Shown one piece after another: positions 24,351 through 32,635 of a stretch of 64,000 nucleotides of DNA. The stretch is from positions 1-64,000 of the forward strand of contig JAOZFH010000047.1 in assembly GCA_027491415.1 (NCBI GenBank). Direction: 5' to 3'. The notes under the pieces are model-generated. The model had not been told where the DNA came from and did no database searches. It saw only the letters and a program-made list of their open reading frames with translations. Source of the DNA: Thermoproteota archaeon. GTDB lineage: Archaea > Korarchaeota > Korarchaeia > Korarchaeales > Korarchaeaceae. Each line of letters starts with the position of its first letter. Within the stretch, counting starts at the first letter, position 1. A program made the translations under genes and the position numbers.

Positions 24351-25589
24351 ATGCCAGCGGGCATTTCTGAGACTGCTAGATACGCCATTGAGAATCCCAG
24401 CTCGATTAGAGAGATAATGAGCCTTGTTGCAGACTATGAGAGAAACCCAGAGAAGTACCCCCGCCCACTGGTCTATTTGGGCGGCGGGTGGCCCCAGGAT
24501 CCCCCGCCGAAACCGCTCGTAGACGCGATGAAGGAGCTCTGGGAGGATGAGAGAGAGATACGGCTCAGCGCAAGATATCCCCCCACTAAGGGAGACCCAG
24601 ACTTCCTAGACGCGGTGGTGGAGTACGAAGAAGTCATCTTTGGTAGGAGAATGCCCAGAGACGAGATAATCTCGGGTCTAGGTAGCACGGACCTAGCAGG
24701 CGGTCTTTTCCTGGCCACTCTGGACAGGGGAAGCGAGGTCATAATGGCGAGACCGTGCTACCTCAACTACCAGCGACAGCTCCTCGTCGAGACGATGCTG
24801 GGGGTGAAGATGAAGTACTGGGACGTGATCAAGGACGGGAGGTTCGAGCCGAACGTCGACGAGCTCCAGGAGCTAATCACCCCAGACACTAGGATGCTGA
24901 TCCTGGTGACTCCTGGAAATCCAGACGGACAGGTCTTCTCAGACGAAGTAATCTCGGCGGTGTCAGATCTCGCCGAGGAGAAGGGGATCTGGGTCCTGTT
25001 GGACGTGGCCTACCGCATGTTCCACTACTCCGGCGTGCCGAGCTACTATTCGCGCCCCAGGAGGGAGAGGGAGATCTGGCTGGCGTCCATGTCGAAGGAG
25101 CTAAGGGCGCCTGGGTGGAGGCTCGCTTATCTCTACGCCGATCCGGAACTCATCAGGGCCGTTGAGACCGTTCAGCAGGCCAGGACGCTTGCCACGACGA
25201 GGATCCCGCAGAGGGCGTTCGTGAGGATGATGTCCAAGGAGGGCGTGAGGGACTGGCTGAGGAGGTACATGCTGGAGGAGACGCCACGGATCTACGGAGA
25301 GATCGCGAGGATGACGACGGACCTCATGTCTCAGATAGAGGGGATTCGGGTGCTCCCGCCTCAGGGTGGGTTCTACGTGTTCTTCAACGTGGAGTTCGTC
25401 GAGCCCAGCTCCAGGAGATTCGTCCAAGGACTTCTGAACGAGTGGCAGGTCGCCCTCGCTCCGGGAGTCGATTTCGGCATGGAGGGCTGGGTCAGGCTCT
25501 CGTTCGCGCCCGCCGTGGAGGAGCCGGAGAAGATAAGGGAAGGGGTGGAGCGGATCTCGCAGTACGTGGCGGGGCTCAGGACGTCGTAG
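24351..25589 (+). CDS. Class I/II aminotransferase-like PLP enzyme
   Basis: Fold type I PLP enzyme, 412 residues, related to the archaeal KAT/2-aminoadipate aminotransferase group. Seen: GLGSTDLAGGLFLA, VTPGNPDGQV, LLDVAYRMF and the PLP lysine in SMSKELRAPGWRLAY (about 250). The PLP-stacking and phosphate-cup regions fit, though the normally Asn-Pro-Thr-Gly box reads NPDG. Substrate not predictable. Preceded by 75 bases after the 5S gene with a short T5 run (24309-24314) that may end or pause the 5S transcript; no clear Shine-Dalgarno before the ATG. Confidence 0.88.
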   Translation: MPAGISETARYAIENPSSIREIMSLVADYERNPEKYPRPLVYLGGGWPQDPPPKPLVDAMKELWEDEREIRLSARYPPTKGDPDFLDAVVEYEEVIFGRRMPRDEIISGLGSTDLAGGLFLATLDRGSEVIMARPCYLNYQRQLLVETMLGVKMKYWDVIKDGRFEPNVDELQELITPDTRMLILVTPGNPDGQVFSDEVISAVSDLAEEKGIWVLLDVAYRMFHYSGVPSYYSRPRREREIWLASMSKELRAPGWRLAYLYADPELIRAVETVQQARTLATTRIPQRAFVRMMSKEGVRDWLRRYMLEETPRIYGEIARMTTDLMSQIEGIRVLPPQGGFYVFFNVEFVEPSSRRFVQGLLNEWQVALAPGVDFGMEGWVRLSFAPAVEEPEKIREGVERISQYVAGLRTS

Positions 25590-25650
25590 GTCGCCCCTTG
25601 GCCTGAATCCGGAAACGGTTAACAGGAAGTGGGGCATCTATGGCTGGGAC

Positions 25651-27879
25651 ATGTCGGAGGAGGGGGTGTTCTACCACATAGAGGGAACCCCTAGGGGTGT
25701 CTCGCTGTGGCTCGGGGGAGGTAAGAGCGTCGAGGTTGAGTTCCGCCCGTACTTCTTCGTCCCGAAGGACTCCTTAGACAGGGAGACGGAGATTAAGCTG
25801 AGATCAAAGGCCCTCCGGGTGGAGGAAACCGTCGGCTACGATCCCTGGTTTGAGAGGAAGTTCCTGAAGGTGGTGGGAAGGGACGAGGAGGACCTCAGGA
25901 GGTTGGCGAGGCTGGTTCCCGATCCGTGGGAGTACTCCATCCCCACGTGGCAGAAGTTCCTCCTCGATTCCAACCTGAGGCCTTTCTCCATAGTCGTCCT
26001 CGAGGACGGCTCTCCGGGCCAGGTAGGCGAGGGGTACCTCGACGATCTCAAGGTCCTCTACTTCTCGGCGCTGATATACAGTGAGGATGGCTTCCCTGTT
26101 CCCGGGAGGAGTCCAGTCCTCGCGGTGGGTCACTCCACCGACGAGGGTCCCGTTGAGGTGATATCCTCGGAGGACGACTCTCAGGTGATAAGGGAGTTCC
26201 TCAACGTCGTCCGGAGGGAAGATCCAGATGTGATAGTTGGGTACGGCCAAGACGCCGACGAGCTTCAACACATGAAGGCCAGGGCGAAGCTGCACGGTAT
26301 GAAGCTCACCCTGGGGAGGGGAGGAGGAGAAACGGAGGAGACGGGCAGGTTCTTCCGCGGGATAATACTCGTGGAGCAGAGGATTTCCGGCAGGGCCAAC
26401 GTTGACATGTTCTCAATAGCTTGGCGGGACTTCCCCGGGCTCCCCACCAAGTCTTGGTACGAGCTGGCCGACGAGCTCGGCGTGCCCAAGCCCAGGCCGG
26501 TTCCCAAGTTCAGGATAGCCGAGAAGTGGAAGTCCGACAGGGACGGTCTCCTCGCGTATCTCAAGGCGAAGGTAGTCGCCATAAGGAACCTAGCAGAAAA
26601 GCTTCTCCCGCACCAGGCAGAGCTTGCTAAGCTCACCTACAGGCCCCTGCAGGAGGTCACGAGGACTCCTGTGGGCGGCCTCGTGGAGTCCCTCGTCGCG
26701 ATTCACGGGAAGAGGAGGGGGTGGGTGATCCCTCCCCAGAGGAAGGAGGAGAGGGGGTTCATTGGCGGATACGTGTGGCTAAAGTCCCCCGGCATCTACC
26801 AGAACATCTGCTACCTGGACTTCAAGAGCATGTATCCCAGCATCATGATACTTCACAACATCAGCCCGGAGACCGTGGAGCCCAAGGAGGGCTTCTGCTC
26901 CGTAGAGGAGGTCTCGGCGGAGGGTATAACCAAGAGGGTGTGCTCGGACAGGCGCGGGCTGTTTGCCGAGATCGCCTCGGACCTTCTGAGGAGAAGGGCA
27001 GAGATCAGGAGGGAGATGGAGAGCCTACCCCCGGACGCCGTCGAGCGGAGGAGGCTGGATGCGATTCAGAAGGCCATCAAGGTCGTCACGAACGCGATGT
27101 ACGGCTACATGGGGTGGGAGGGCGCGTCCTTGCGGAACGTGCACGCGGCGGCTCTCACGGCCGCCTTGGGGAGGCACTACATCAAGAAGGTCGTGGAGAT
27201 ACTGCAGGATAGAGGGCTTGAGGTCATCTACGTCGACACTGACGGCATTCAAGTCGTCGGGGGGTCCCCGGACGAGTACTCCGCTCTGCCCGAGTGGCTG
27301 AACGAGCGGGTTCCCCTGACCATCGACCTGCAGTACGTGGCCGAGCGCGGCCTGTATCTCACGAAGAAGAAGTACGCCCACCTCGTCAACGGCAGGGTGG
27401 TGGCCAAGGGCTTCGAGTTCCTCAGGAGAGACTACCCGCCGATCGTCAAGAGGGCCCAGGAGGAGGCCGTGAAGATGGCCCTTCAGGGAAGGCCCCTCCC
27501 CGAGATTGAGAAGAGGGTCGCAGAGTACAGGCGACTCCTGGAGGGGGGTAGAGTTCAGAAGGAGGACCTGATCTTCATCGAGACTCTGGGAAAGAGGCTG
27601 GAGGACTTTGAGAGGAAGACGAAGGGCTACGTCGCCGGGCGGTGGCTCGAGGAGAACAAGGGCATTGAGGTCCACAGGGGGCAAGTCCTGAGGATAGTGA
27701 TCGTGAAGGGTCACGGGAGCGTAAACGAGAGGGCTCGTCCGGCCGAGTTCTTTGACGTGGAAGACTGCGACCTGGACTACTATCTCAAGCTGCTCGATCA
27801 GGTCATGGAGAGAACTCTGAAGGCCCTCAAAGGAGTGGGCGTCGAGGAGGGCAGGAGGGGGCTAGAAGAGTTCTTCTGA
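25651..27879 (+). CDS. Family-B DNA polymerase with disrupted 3'-5' exonuclease site
   Basis: Polymerase motifs are intact: motif A DFKSMYPSI (Asp at about 390), motif B KVVTNAMYGYMG (Lys at 477) and motif C YVDTDG (Asp at 529 and 531), of the PolB3/euryarchaeal type (DTDG, ILHNISPET). The exonuclease motifs are not. Exo I (expected FDIE) reads YFSALIY, Exo II (expected YNxxxFD) reads YGQDADE, and Exo III (expected YxxxD) reads YLKAK. All acidic residues that bind the exonuclease metals are gone, so proofreading should be absent. Length 742. A lesion-bypass or repair polymerase is likely; PolB1 at 44996 would be the replicative enzyme. Confidence 0.9.
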   Translation: MSEEGVFYHIEGTPRGVSLWLGGGKSVEVEFRPYFFVPKDSLDRETEIKLRSKALRVEETVGYDPWFERKFLKVVGRDEEDLRRLARLVPDPWEYSIPTWQKFLLDSNLRPFSIVVLEDGSPGQVGEGYLDDLKVLYFSALIYSEDGFPVPGRSPVLAVGHSTDEGPVEVISSEDDSQVIREFLNVVRREDPDVIVGYGQDADELQHMKARAKLHGMKLTLGRGGGETEETGRFFRGIILVEQRISGRANVDMFSIAWRDFPGLPTKSWYELADELGVPKPRPVPKFRIAEKWKSDRDGLLAYLKAKVVAIRNLAEKLLPHQAELAKLTYRPLQEVTRTPVGGLVESLVAIHGKRRGWVIPPQRKEERGFIGGYVWLKSPGIYQNICYLDFKSMYPSIMILHNISPETVEPKEGFCSVEEVSAEGITKRVCSDRRGLFAEIASDLLRRRAEIRREMESLPPDAVERRRLDAIQKAIKVVTNAMYGYMGWEGASLRNVHAAALTAALGRHYIKKVVEILQDRGLEVIYVDTDGIQVVGGSPDEYSALPEWLNERVPLTIDLQYVAERGLYLTKKKYAHLVNGRVVAKGFEFLRRDYPPIVKRAQEEAVKMALQGRPLPEIEKRVAEYRRLLEGGRVQKEDLIFIETLGKRLEDFERKTKGYVAGRWLEENKGIEVHRGQVLRIVIVKGHGSVNERARPAEFFDVEDCDLDYYLKLLDQVMERTLKALKGVGVEEGRRGLEEFF

Positions 27880-27899
27880 GCCCCGGCGCGGTGAATCAC

Positions 27900-28238
27900 T
27901 CACAGCTTCAGGAACTTCAGGGGGAGCTTGCCCGTCTGCCTGCTCCTCCTGGCCTGCAGCGGCCTCCTGATCTTCCTATCTTCCTCAGCCCTGGGCCTGA
28001 CGAGACCCATGTGAACGGCGCAGCTGATACAGTAGTACCTGGTCTCGAGCCTCTTGGAGATGTAGGCTCCCTGCTTCTCCAGCTCTCTCGCCAGGGGTCC
28101 ACCGATGGGCGAGACCCACCTGGTGATCCTCACCGCCTTGTCCGCTGGGACGAGCCTCCCGCAGGCGTGGCACTGCACAGGCTTCTCGTGTCCTGAGTCA
28201 GATAGCTTCCTACCCCTGCTCTTCCTCTTCTTCGGCAT
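27900..28238 (-). CDS. rps26e: Ribosomal protein eS26
   Basis: Small-subunit protein near the mRNA exit site. MPKKRKSRGRK start, then two zinc-ribbon halves CHACGR and CISCAVH. 112 residues. eS26 occurs in TACK and Asgard archaea but not in Euryarchaeota, which helps place the organism. ATG start; TATA-like CTTTTATAG lies about 37 bases upstream (28272-28279). Confidence 0.95.
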   Translation of the reverse strand: MPKKRKSRGRKLSDSGHEKPVQCHACGRLVPADKAVRITRWVSPIGGPLARELEKQGAYISKRLETRYYCISCAVHMGLVRPRAEEDRKIRRPLQARRSRQTGKLPLKFLKL

Positions 28239-28271
28239 ACGCGTTTCCCCAGGGGACTGGGCCCGCCCACC

Positions 28272-28279
28272 TATAAAAG
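28272..28279 (-). promoter_or_regulatory. TATA box of rps26e
   Basis: CTTTTATA on the minus strand between proS and rps26e, predicting a leader of about 11 bases before the ATG at 28238. Confidence 0.5.
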
Positions 28280-28292
28280 GTAGTTGGGGGGA

Positions 28293-29738
28293 TCAGTAGC
28301 TGCGTCCGATCCACGCCCTGTGCGGGGAAGGAGAGCCGCATACTATGCAGGGCCGCTCTTTTCCGCTCAGGGCTCCCTCCTCGTACCCCAGGATTCCGTA
28401 GCCTATCTCCTCCTCAACGGTGTGAGCGCACTCCTCCCGCCCGCACCAAGCGAAGCTAGCGAGCTTGCCCGCCGAGATGGCCTCTCGGATTTCGTCAAAG
28501 TTCTCCGCGTGCGTCAGCCTGCTCTCGAAGTACCTCTTAGCCTCTTCCCTGAGGGCGCTCTCGTACTCCTCGAGCATCCGGCGGATGCCCTCAACCAGCT
28601 CCCGCTCTGGGATCTTGACGCGCTCGACTCTGTCCCTCCTAGCCACCGAGACGTAGCCTCCCTTGACCTCCTGGGGCCCCACATCGATCTTCAGCGGGAC
28701 TCCCCTGATGTCCCACTTGTAGTACTTGTAGCCCGGCCGCTCGTCCGACTCGTCTATCTCGACCCGGAGCCCAGCCTCCTTAAGCCTCCGATAGATTTCC
28801 CTGGCCTTCGCGATGACGGGCTCCTTCTCTTCTGCCTTGGGAATCGGTATTACCACCATCTGCACCGGCGCTATCTTGGGGGGGAGCCTCAGCCCCCTGT
28901 CGTCGCCGTGGATCGCAATTACTGCTGCCAGACTTCTCTCCGAGATCCCGAAGGAGGTGGTGTTCACGTACCTCCTCTCCCCTTTCTCGTCCATGTAGGT
29001 CAGATCGTACGCCCTAGAGAAGAGATCTCCGAAGTTGATGACGCTACCCAGCTCTAGGGCCTTCCCGTCCGGCATTATGGTGATGAGGTCTATGTTGTAC
29101 TTCGCGCCCGGGAAGGTGTCCCACGGGAGGGTTTTCACCACCAAGTACGGGACCATCAGCTCGTCGTAGAACTGGCGGTAGATCTTGACGCCCAGCTCGA
29201 CCTGCTCGATCGCCTCCTCGAGGGTGGCGTGGAAGGTGTGACCCTCCTTGAAGAATGCTATCTCCCGGACCCTTATCAATGGGCGGGTGGCCTTGGTCTC
29301 GAACCTGTACACGGGGACTATCTGGTATATCCTGAGCGGGAGGTCCGCGTAGCTCTGTATCCATCGTGATAGGACCTCATACATTATGGCCTCGCTCGTG
29401 GGTCTCAGAGCCAAGGGCTCTGGGGCGGGGCCGGTGCCCAACCGGGTGATCCAGTAAACCGAGTCCTGAAATCCCTTTATGAACTCGAACTCCCTCCCAA
29501 GGACGCTCTGTGGTACGACTCCCGGGAAGTAAACCCTCCTGTGGCCGGTCTCCCTCAGAAGTCGCTCCATTATGCCCATTACCGCCTCCATGATGGCGTA
29601 GCCGAAGGGCAGCCAGACGTACATTCCCTTAACTGGGTACCTCTCGTCCAGGATGCCCGACTTGAAGATGACCTCGTCGAACCACCTGGAGAAGTCCTCC
29701 TCCTTGGGGGTCAGCTCGAACGCCTTCCTCTCGGACAT
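28293..29738 (-). CDS. proS: Prolyl-tRNA synthetase (archaeal/eukaryotic type)
   Basis: Class II synthetase charging tRNA(Pro). Motif 2 (ALRPTSEAIMYEVLSRW, RFETKATRPLIRVREI), motif 3 region (TTSFGISERSLAAVI), anticodon domain, and the C-terminal zinc-type domain of the archaeal form (CGREECAHTVEEE, CIVCG, ending in a C-terminal Tyr) are all visible. No bacterial editing insert. Length 481, standard for archaea. A TATA-like element overlaps the stop codon of the upstream Ncs6-like gene. Confidence 0.96.
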   Translation of the reverse strand: MSERKAFELTPKEEDFSRWFDEVIFKSGILDERYPVKGMYVWLPFGYAIMEAVMGIMERLLRETGHRRVYFPGVVPQSVLGREFEFIKGFQDSVYWITRLGTGPAPEPLALRPTSEAIMYEVLSRWIQSYADLPLRIYQIVPVYRFETKATRPLIRVREIAFFKEGHTFHATLEEAIEQVELGVKIYRQFYDELMVPYLVVKTLPWDTFPGAKYNIDLITIMPDGKALELGSVINFGDLFSRAYDLTYMDEKGERRYVNTTSFGISERSLAAVIAIHGDDRGLRLPPKIAPVQMVVIPIPKAEEKEPVIAKAREIYRRLKEAGLRVEIDESDERPGYKYYKWDIRGVPLKIDVGPQEVKGGYVSVARRDRVERVKIPERELVEGIRRMLEEYESALREEAKRYFESRLTHAENFDEIREAISAGKLASFAWCGREECAHTVEEEIGYGILGYEEGALSGKERPCIVCGSPSPHRAWIGRSY

Positions 29739-29785
29739 GTGAGACCAACCCCGCCCTGCGCGACCCGCCCGGGATCTGCCCCAAA

Positions 29786-30424
29786 TTAAAGGATGCCACC
29801 CCTGGCATCAGCCAGTCTCTCCATAGACCTCAGCATGTTGTAGGTGGACCCGGGGAACTCGTCCTCCAGGGAGAAAACCAGGTCTAGCATGGGAGACGAT
29901 CTCGTAGTCTCCTGCTGGAAGGCAGCGGCCAGCTCCCAGCCCAGCACGTCGTAGAGGGGGAGAACCACGTCCAACCCGTCAGGCGGATCTGGATACAGGA
30001 GACGGCCTCTCAGGAACAGACACCCGCCCCTTCGAGAGATCCAGAGCAGGTTGTTGGCGACTGTCTCCTCCGCGGTCAGCGGGAGGACCACCTTCCCTAT
30101 ACCCCGCCGAGTGGCCTCCAAGAGGGCGGTCTTGAGGTACAGGCAGTTGACGGGCCTCTCATCATCCACGATCGTGAGGAACGATATCTTGACCTTCGGA
30201 AAGTCCCGCTCGACCTCGAGGAGCAAGCTCATCCCGAGCTCGTCGACCGTGACACCGCTCCTGACGACCGCTAGGACGTTGGACTCCGGAGTCAGCAGCT
30301 GATACCTTGCTATTGCCCTCCTGACCTTATGATGGAGCGACTCTAGCAGGCATTGGAGGCAGAGCCTCTCTCCTGAGTACTTCCTGTGGTAGACCGCCTG
30401 CCTCCGCCCACAGGCCGTGCACAT
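29786..30424 (-). CDS. Ncs6/TtuA-related protein lacking the PP-loop
   Basis: The frame resembles tRNA 2-thiolation enzymes Ncs6/TtuA: an N-terminal Cys pair (CTACGRR), then the second pair CLQC in the ERLCLQC segment, a following helix with RRAIARYQLL, and a C-terminus with EDEFPGSTYNMLRSMERL, which matches the PGT...RSxE end of Ncs6. But the ATP pyrophosphatase loop SGGKDS is replaced by VVRSGVTVDELG, and the C-terminal Cys motif is missing. Length 212 against about 300. Likely a non-catalytic paralog that might bind tRNA or partner a real Ncs6. Divergent from the nucleotidyltransferase gene. Confidence 0.6.
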   Translation of the reverse strand: MCTACGRRQAVYHRKYSGERLCLQCLLESLHHKVRRAIARYQLLTPESNVLAVVRSGVTVDELGMSLLLEVERDFPKVKISFLTIVDDERPVNCLYLKTALLEATRRGIGKVVLPLTAEETVANNLLWISRRGGCLFLRGRLLYPDPPDGLDVVLPLYDVLGWELAAAFQQETTRSSPMLDLVFSLEDEFPGSTYNMLRSMERLADARGGIL

Positions 30425-30477
30425 TGGGGTGCTCGACCGCGCGTTAAAGGGTGATCCCCGGGAGCGGCTCGGGGTTG

Positions 30478-31176
30478 ATGGGGCTAAAACCTGAGCGGCG
30501 AGTGGTGTACGGTCCGGACAGGTGGAGGCTGCTGGATGAACTCAGGGACAAGGCCGAGGATGTCATGAGCCGCCTAGCCAGCGCGGGCCAGCCGTCCCTG
30601 GTCTACGGGAGCGTGGCCAGGGGCGATGTGGACGAGGGGAGCGACGTCGATGTGGTGGTCCTGAGGCCCAGGCTCCCAGCGTCCACTATCGAGATGATCC
30701 TCAGGGAGGAGTTAGGCGACCCGGTGAGGAGGGAGATAACGCAGGCTACGCCCTCCAGCGCCGTCAAGGGATACATCTACTTCGATGGAAACGTGGTCGT
30801 CTCGCTTCCCTTAACTGGCCTGGGAGAGAGGGAGGAGGAATTCTACCGGTTTGGCGGTTGCCTGGACCTGGAGGGGCTTAGAAATCATGAGCGCATTCCC
30901 GGGGTAAACAAAGAACTCATGCTGATAATACCGACCCCTGAGGGACACGCAGAAGTTTCGGTGAGGGGCAGGGAGGAGGTCGTCGCAAGGGTTCTGGGCA
31001 TTTCGGTGGGTACCGTTGAGGAGAGAGTTCGGGTGCTGACTGAGAGGAGAATTCGAGGGAAGACCGGGCTTTACGTTCACTACACCCTCGGGCTCAACGA
31101 GAGCTTCGAAGGCGCGCTGAAGAGGCTGGCCAGCGTGAAGAAGGGGCTTAGGAGGAGGCTCGGAGAATTGTTTTGA
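30478..31176 (+). CDS. Nucleotidyltransferase-domain protein (archaeal)
   Basis: Pol-beta-like minimal nucleotidyltransferase fold: YGSVARGDVDEGSDVDVVVL carries the G-S and D-x-D metal residues, with a third acid farther on. After about 130 residues comes an unrecognised helical C-terminal part with a possible winged helix (GISVGTVEERVRVLTERR) that could bind nucleic acid. 232 residues. ATG 30478 taken as start: a TATA-like GTTAAAGG about 30 bases before it predicts a near-leaderless mRNA. Substrate unknown; members of this fold modify tRNA, proteins or small molecules. Confidence 0.72.
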   Translation: MGLKPERRVVYGPDRWRLLDELRDKAEDVMSRLASAGQPSLVYGSVARGDVDEGSDVDVVVLRPRLPASTIEMILREELGDPVRREITQATPSSAVKGYIYFDGNVVVSLPLTGLGEREEEFYRFGGCLDLEGLRNHERIPGVNKELMLIIPTPEGHAEVSVRGREEVVARVLGISVGTVEERVRVLTERRIRGKTGLYVHYTLGLNESFEGALKRLASVKKGLRRRLGELF

Positions 31177-31225
31177 GCGGCGGCAGCGAGATAGCTCAGA
31201 TGCGGGCCTCTTCTGGCGAGGAGCC

Positions 31226-31522
31226 ATGAGGGGAGTCTTTGCGGCAGCGCTGTCGGTCCTGTTGATCTTGCCCACCATCAGCGTAGTCGCCTGCGCCAGT
31301 CCCGGAATATCTCGCTCTCGGGTCTTCGAGGGGTTCAAGGCGGAGCTGATTGAGATACTGTCCTTCCTGAAGGAGACGGCGCTTGAGATAGGGAGAATTC
31401 TCTCAGGCACCCTGATAGCGTTGGGAGTCGTGCTTTGGGCATCTGACGTCTTCTCCTACAAGGGGAGGAAGCTCATCACGTCGGGCGTGATACTCTACTT
31501 CATCCTCGAGCTCTTGGGCTAG
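31226..31522 (+). CDS. Small membrane protein, function unknown
   Basis: 98 residues. A signal-peptide-like N-terminal hydrophobic stretch (about 4-24) is followed by an amphipathic middle and two more hydrophobic segments (about 58-74 and 82-97). ATG preceded by GAGGAG. I recognise no family; the layout is that of a small secreted or membrane-embedded subunit. It sits 50 bases after the nucleotidyltransferase gene and converges with pelota. Confidence 0.55.
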   Translation: MRGVFAAALSVLLILPTISVVACASPGISRSRVFEGFKAELIEILSFLKETALEIGRILSGTLIALGVVLWASDVFSYKGRKLITSGVILYFILELLG

Positions 31523-31537
31523 GCAAGACCCGGCGCC

Positions 31538-32617
31538 CTACTCGGAAACCGGGAAGCGGAGAAAGGCTACAATCCCCCCGAGGGAGTCAAGCATCTGCCC
31601 AGGCTCTGAGTCCGAGTCCAATATGCGGAAGTTGGCCCTGGTTCGCCTGCACATCTCCAACATACGCATCGCCTCGTCCCTTGTGGATGGGTCGAACAGC
31701 AACTTGCTGGACAGCAGCAGGATCTCCACGGCGCCAAGTGACAGGGCTTTAGAGACCTGCTTGAGTCCGTAGGTGACGAGTCCGGATCCCTTGGACAGCT
31801 CGCGGAGGAAGTCCTGGAGGAGACCCGCGTCCCTCGAGATGGATAGCTCTCTGGCCACTCTGTCAATCTCTCCCCTGCGAAGAACCTCGTAGATTCCGCT
31901 GAGCGTTGCGGACGACGAGTCGACCACCCTGATCAGGTTCGCCAGCTCGGGAGACCTCTCCTCCATGAACCTCGCAAGCTCCTCCTTGAAGAAGCCCGGT
32001 CCCGTCAGCACTATGGCCTCCGGGGAGTACCTCTCTGCGAGTCTCTCAAGTAGCTCAGCAAGCTCCCGCTGAAACTCCCTATTCAGCGCGCTCTGAATCC
32101 TCTTTGAGCGGAGGTTCGCTGTTCTGGACGCTCTCAGCGACGCCTCGGGTGCGACCCGAAAGTCTGAGATCACGGCGACAACCGCGTCCCTGTCGTCCAA
32201 GGCGACGGCCAGGACCTTGGGCGATAGGGTCGACCTCTCTGCCCTGTCCAGGAATTCCAAGAGCGTGTCGCTCCAGGACTCCTTCTGGATCGTGAGCTGC
32301 GACCCCGGAGAGATGTCCAGAGAGTGGTGCTTCCCCTGAATCCCCAACCACTCCGGGGCCCTCCTGACCACGCCGAGGACTCGAAGCGAGGCCCCCCTGG
32401 GGCCGACCTCAACCTTCTCCACCTCGATCGTCAGCGTAACCGGAACGCGCTCTCCGCTGTCCGCCCTCTGCTGACCCTCAGGCTTATACCTCCGCGTCGT
32501 CCGGGCAGTTATCAGGTCGCCGGGTTTGATTATGAGGGACAGCCAGTAGAGGTCCTCCTGGCCGTCAACCTTCACAGTCACTGTGCCCCTTCTTTCGTCC
32601 CTCTTCAGTACCCTCAT
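31538..32617 (-). CDS. pelA: Pelota (Dom34) ribosome-rescue factor
   Basis: Binds stalled ribosomes with an EF-1A-type GTPase and ABCE1 to release them (no-go decay). Three domains: N-terminal Sm-like (MRVLKRDERRGTV, VDGQEDLYWLSLIIKPGD), central eRF1-domain-2-like (TGPGFFKEELARF) and C-terminal eRF1-domain-3-like (YGLKQVSKALSLGAVEILLLS). As expected, no GGQ motif. 359 residues from ATG 32617 with GTGAT five bases before; the GTG at 32626 overlaps that signal. Directly downstream of dnaG. Confidence 0.95.
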   Translation of the reverse strand: MRVLKRDERRGTVTVKVDGQEDLYWLSLIIKPGDLITARTTRRYKPEGQQRADSGERVPVTLTIEVEKVEVGPRGASLRVLGVVRRAPEWLGIQGKHHSLDISPGSQLTIQKESWSDTLLEFLDRAERSTLSPKVLAVALDDRDAVVAVISDFRVAPEASLRASRTANLRSKRIQSALNREFQRELAELLERLAERYSPEAIVLTGPGFFKEELARFMEERSPELANLIRVVDSSSATLSGIYEVLRRGEIDRVARELSISRDAGLLQDFLRELSKGSGLVTYGLKQVSKALSLGAVEILLLSSKLLFDPSTRDEAMRMLEMCRRTRANFRILDSDSEPGQMLDSLGGIVAFLRFPVSE

Positions 32618-32635
32618 GCGGATCACGCGTTGGAT

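Noticed and set aside
27025-29057. Open frames opposite the PolB gene (27025-27714) and opposite ProRS (28284-29057)
   Set aside because: Both are antisense shadows of strongly supported genes.
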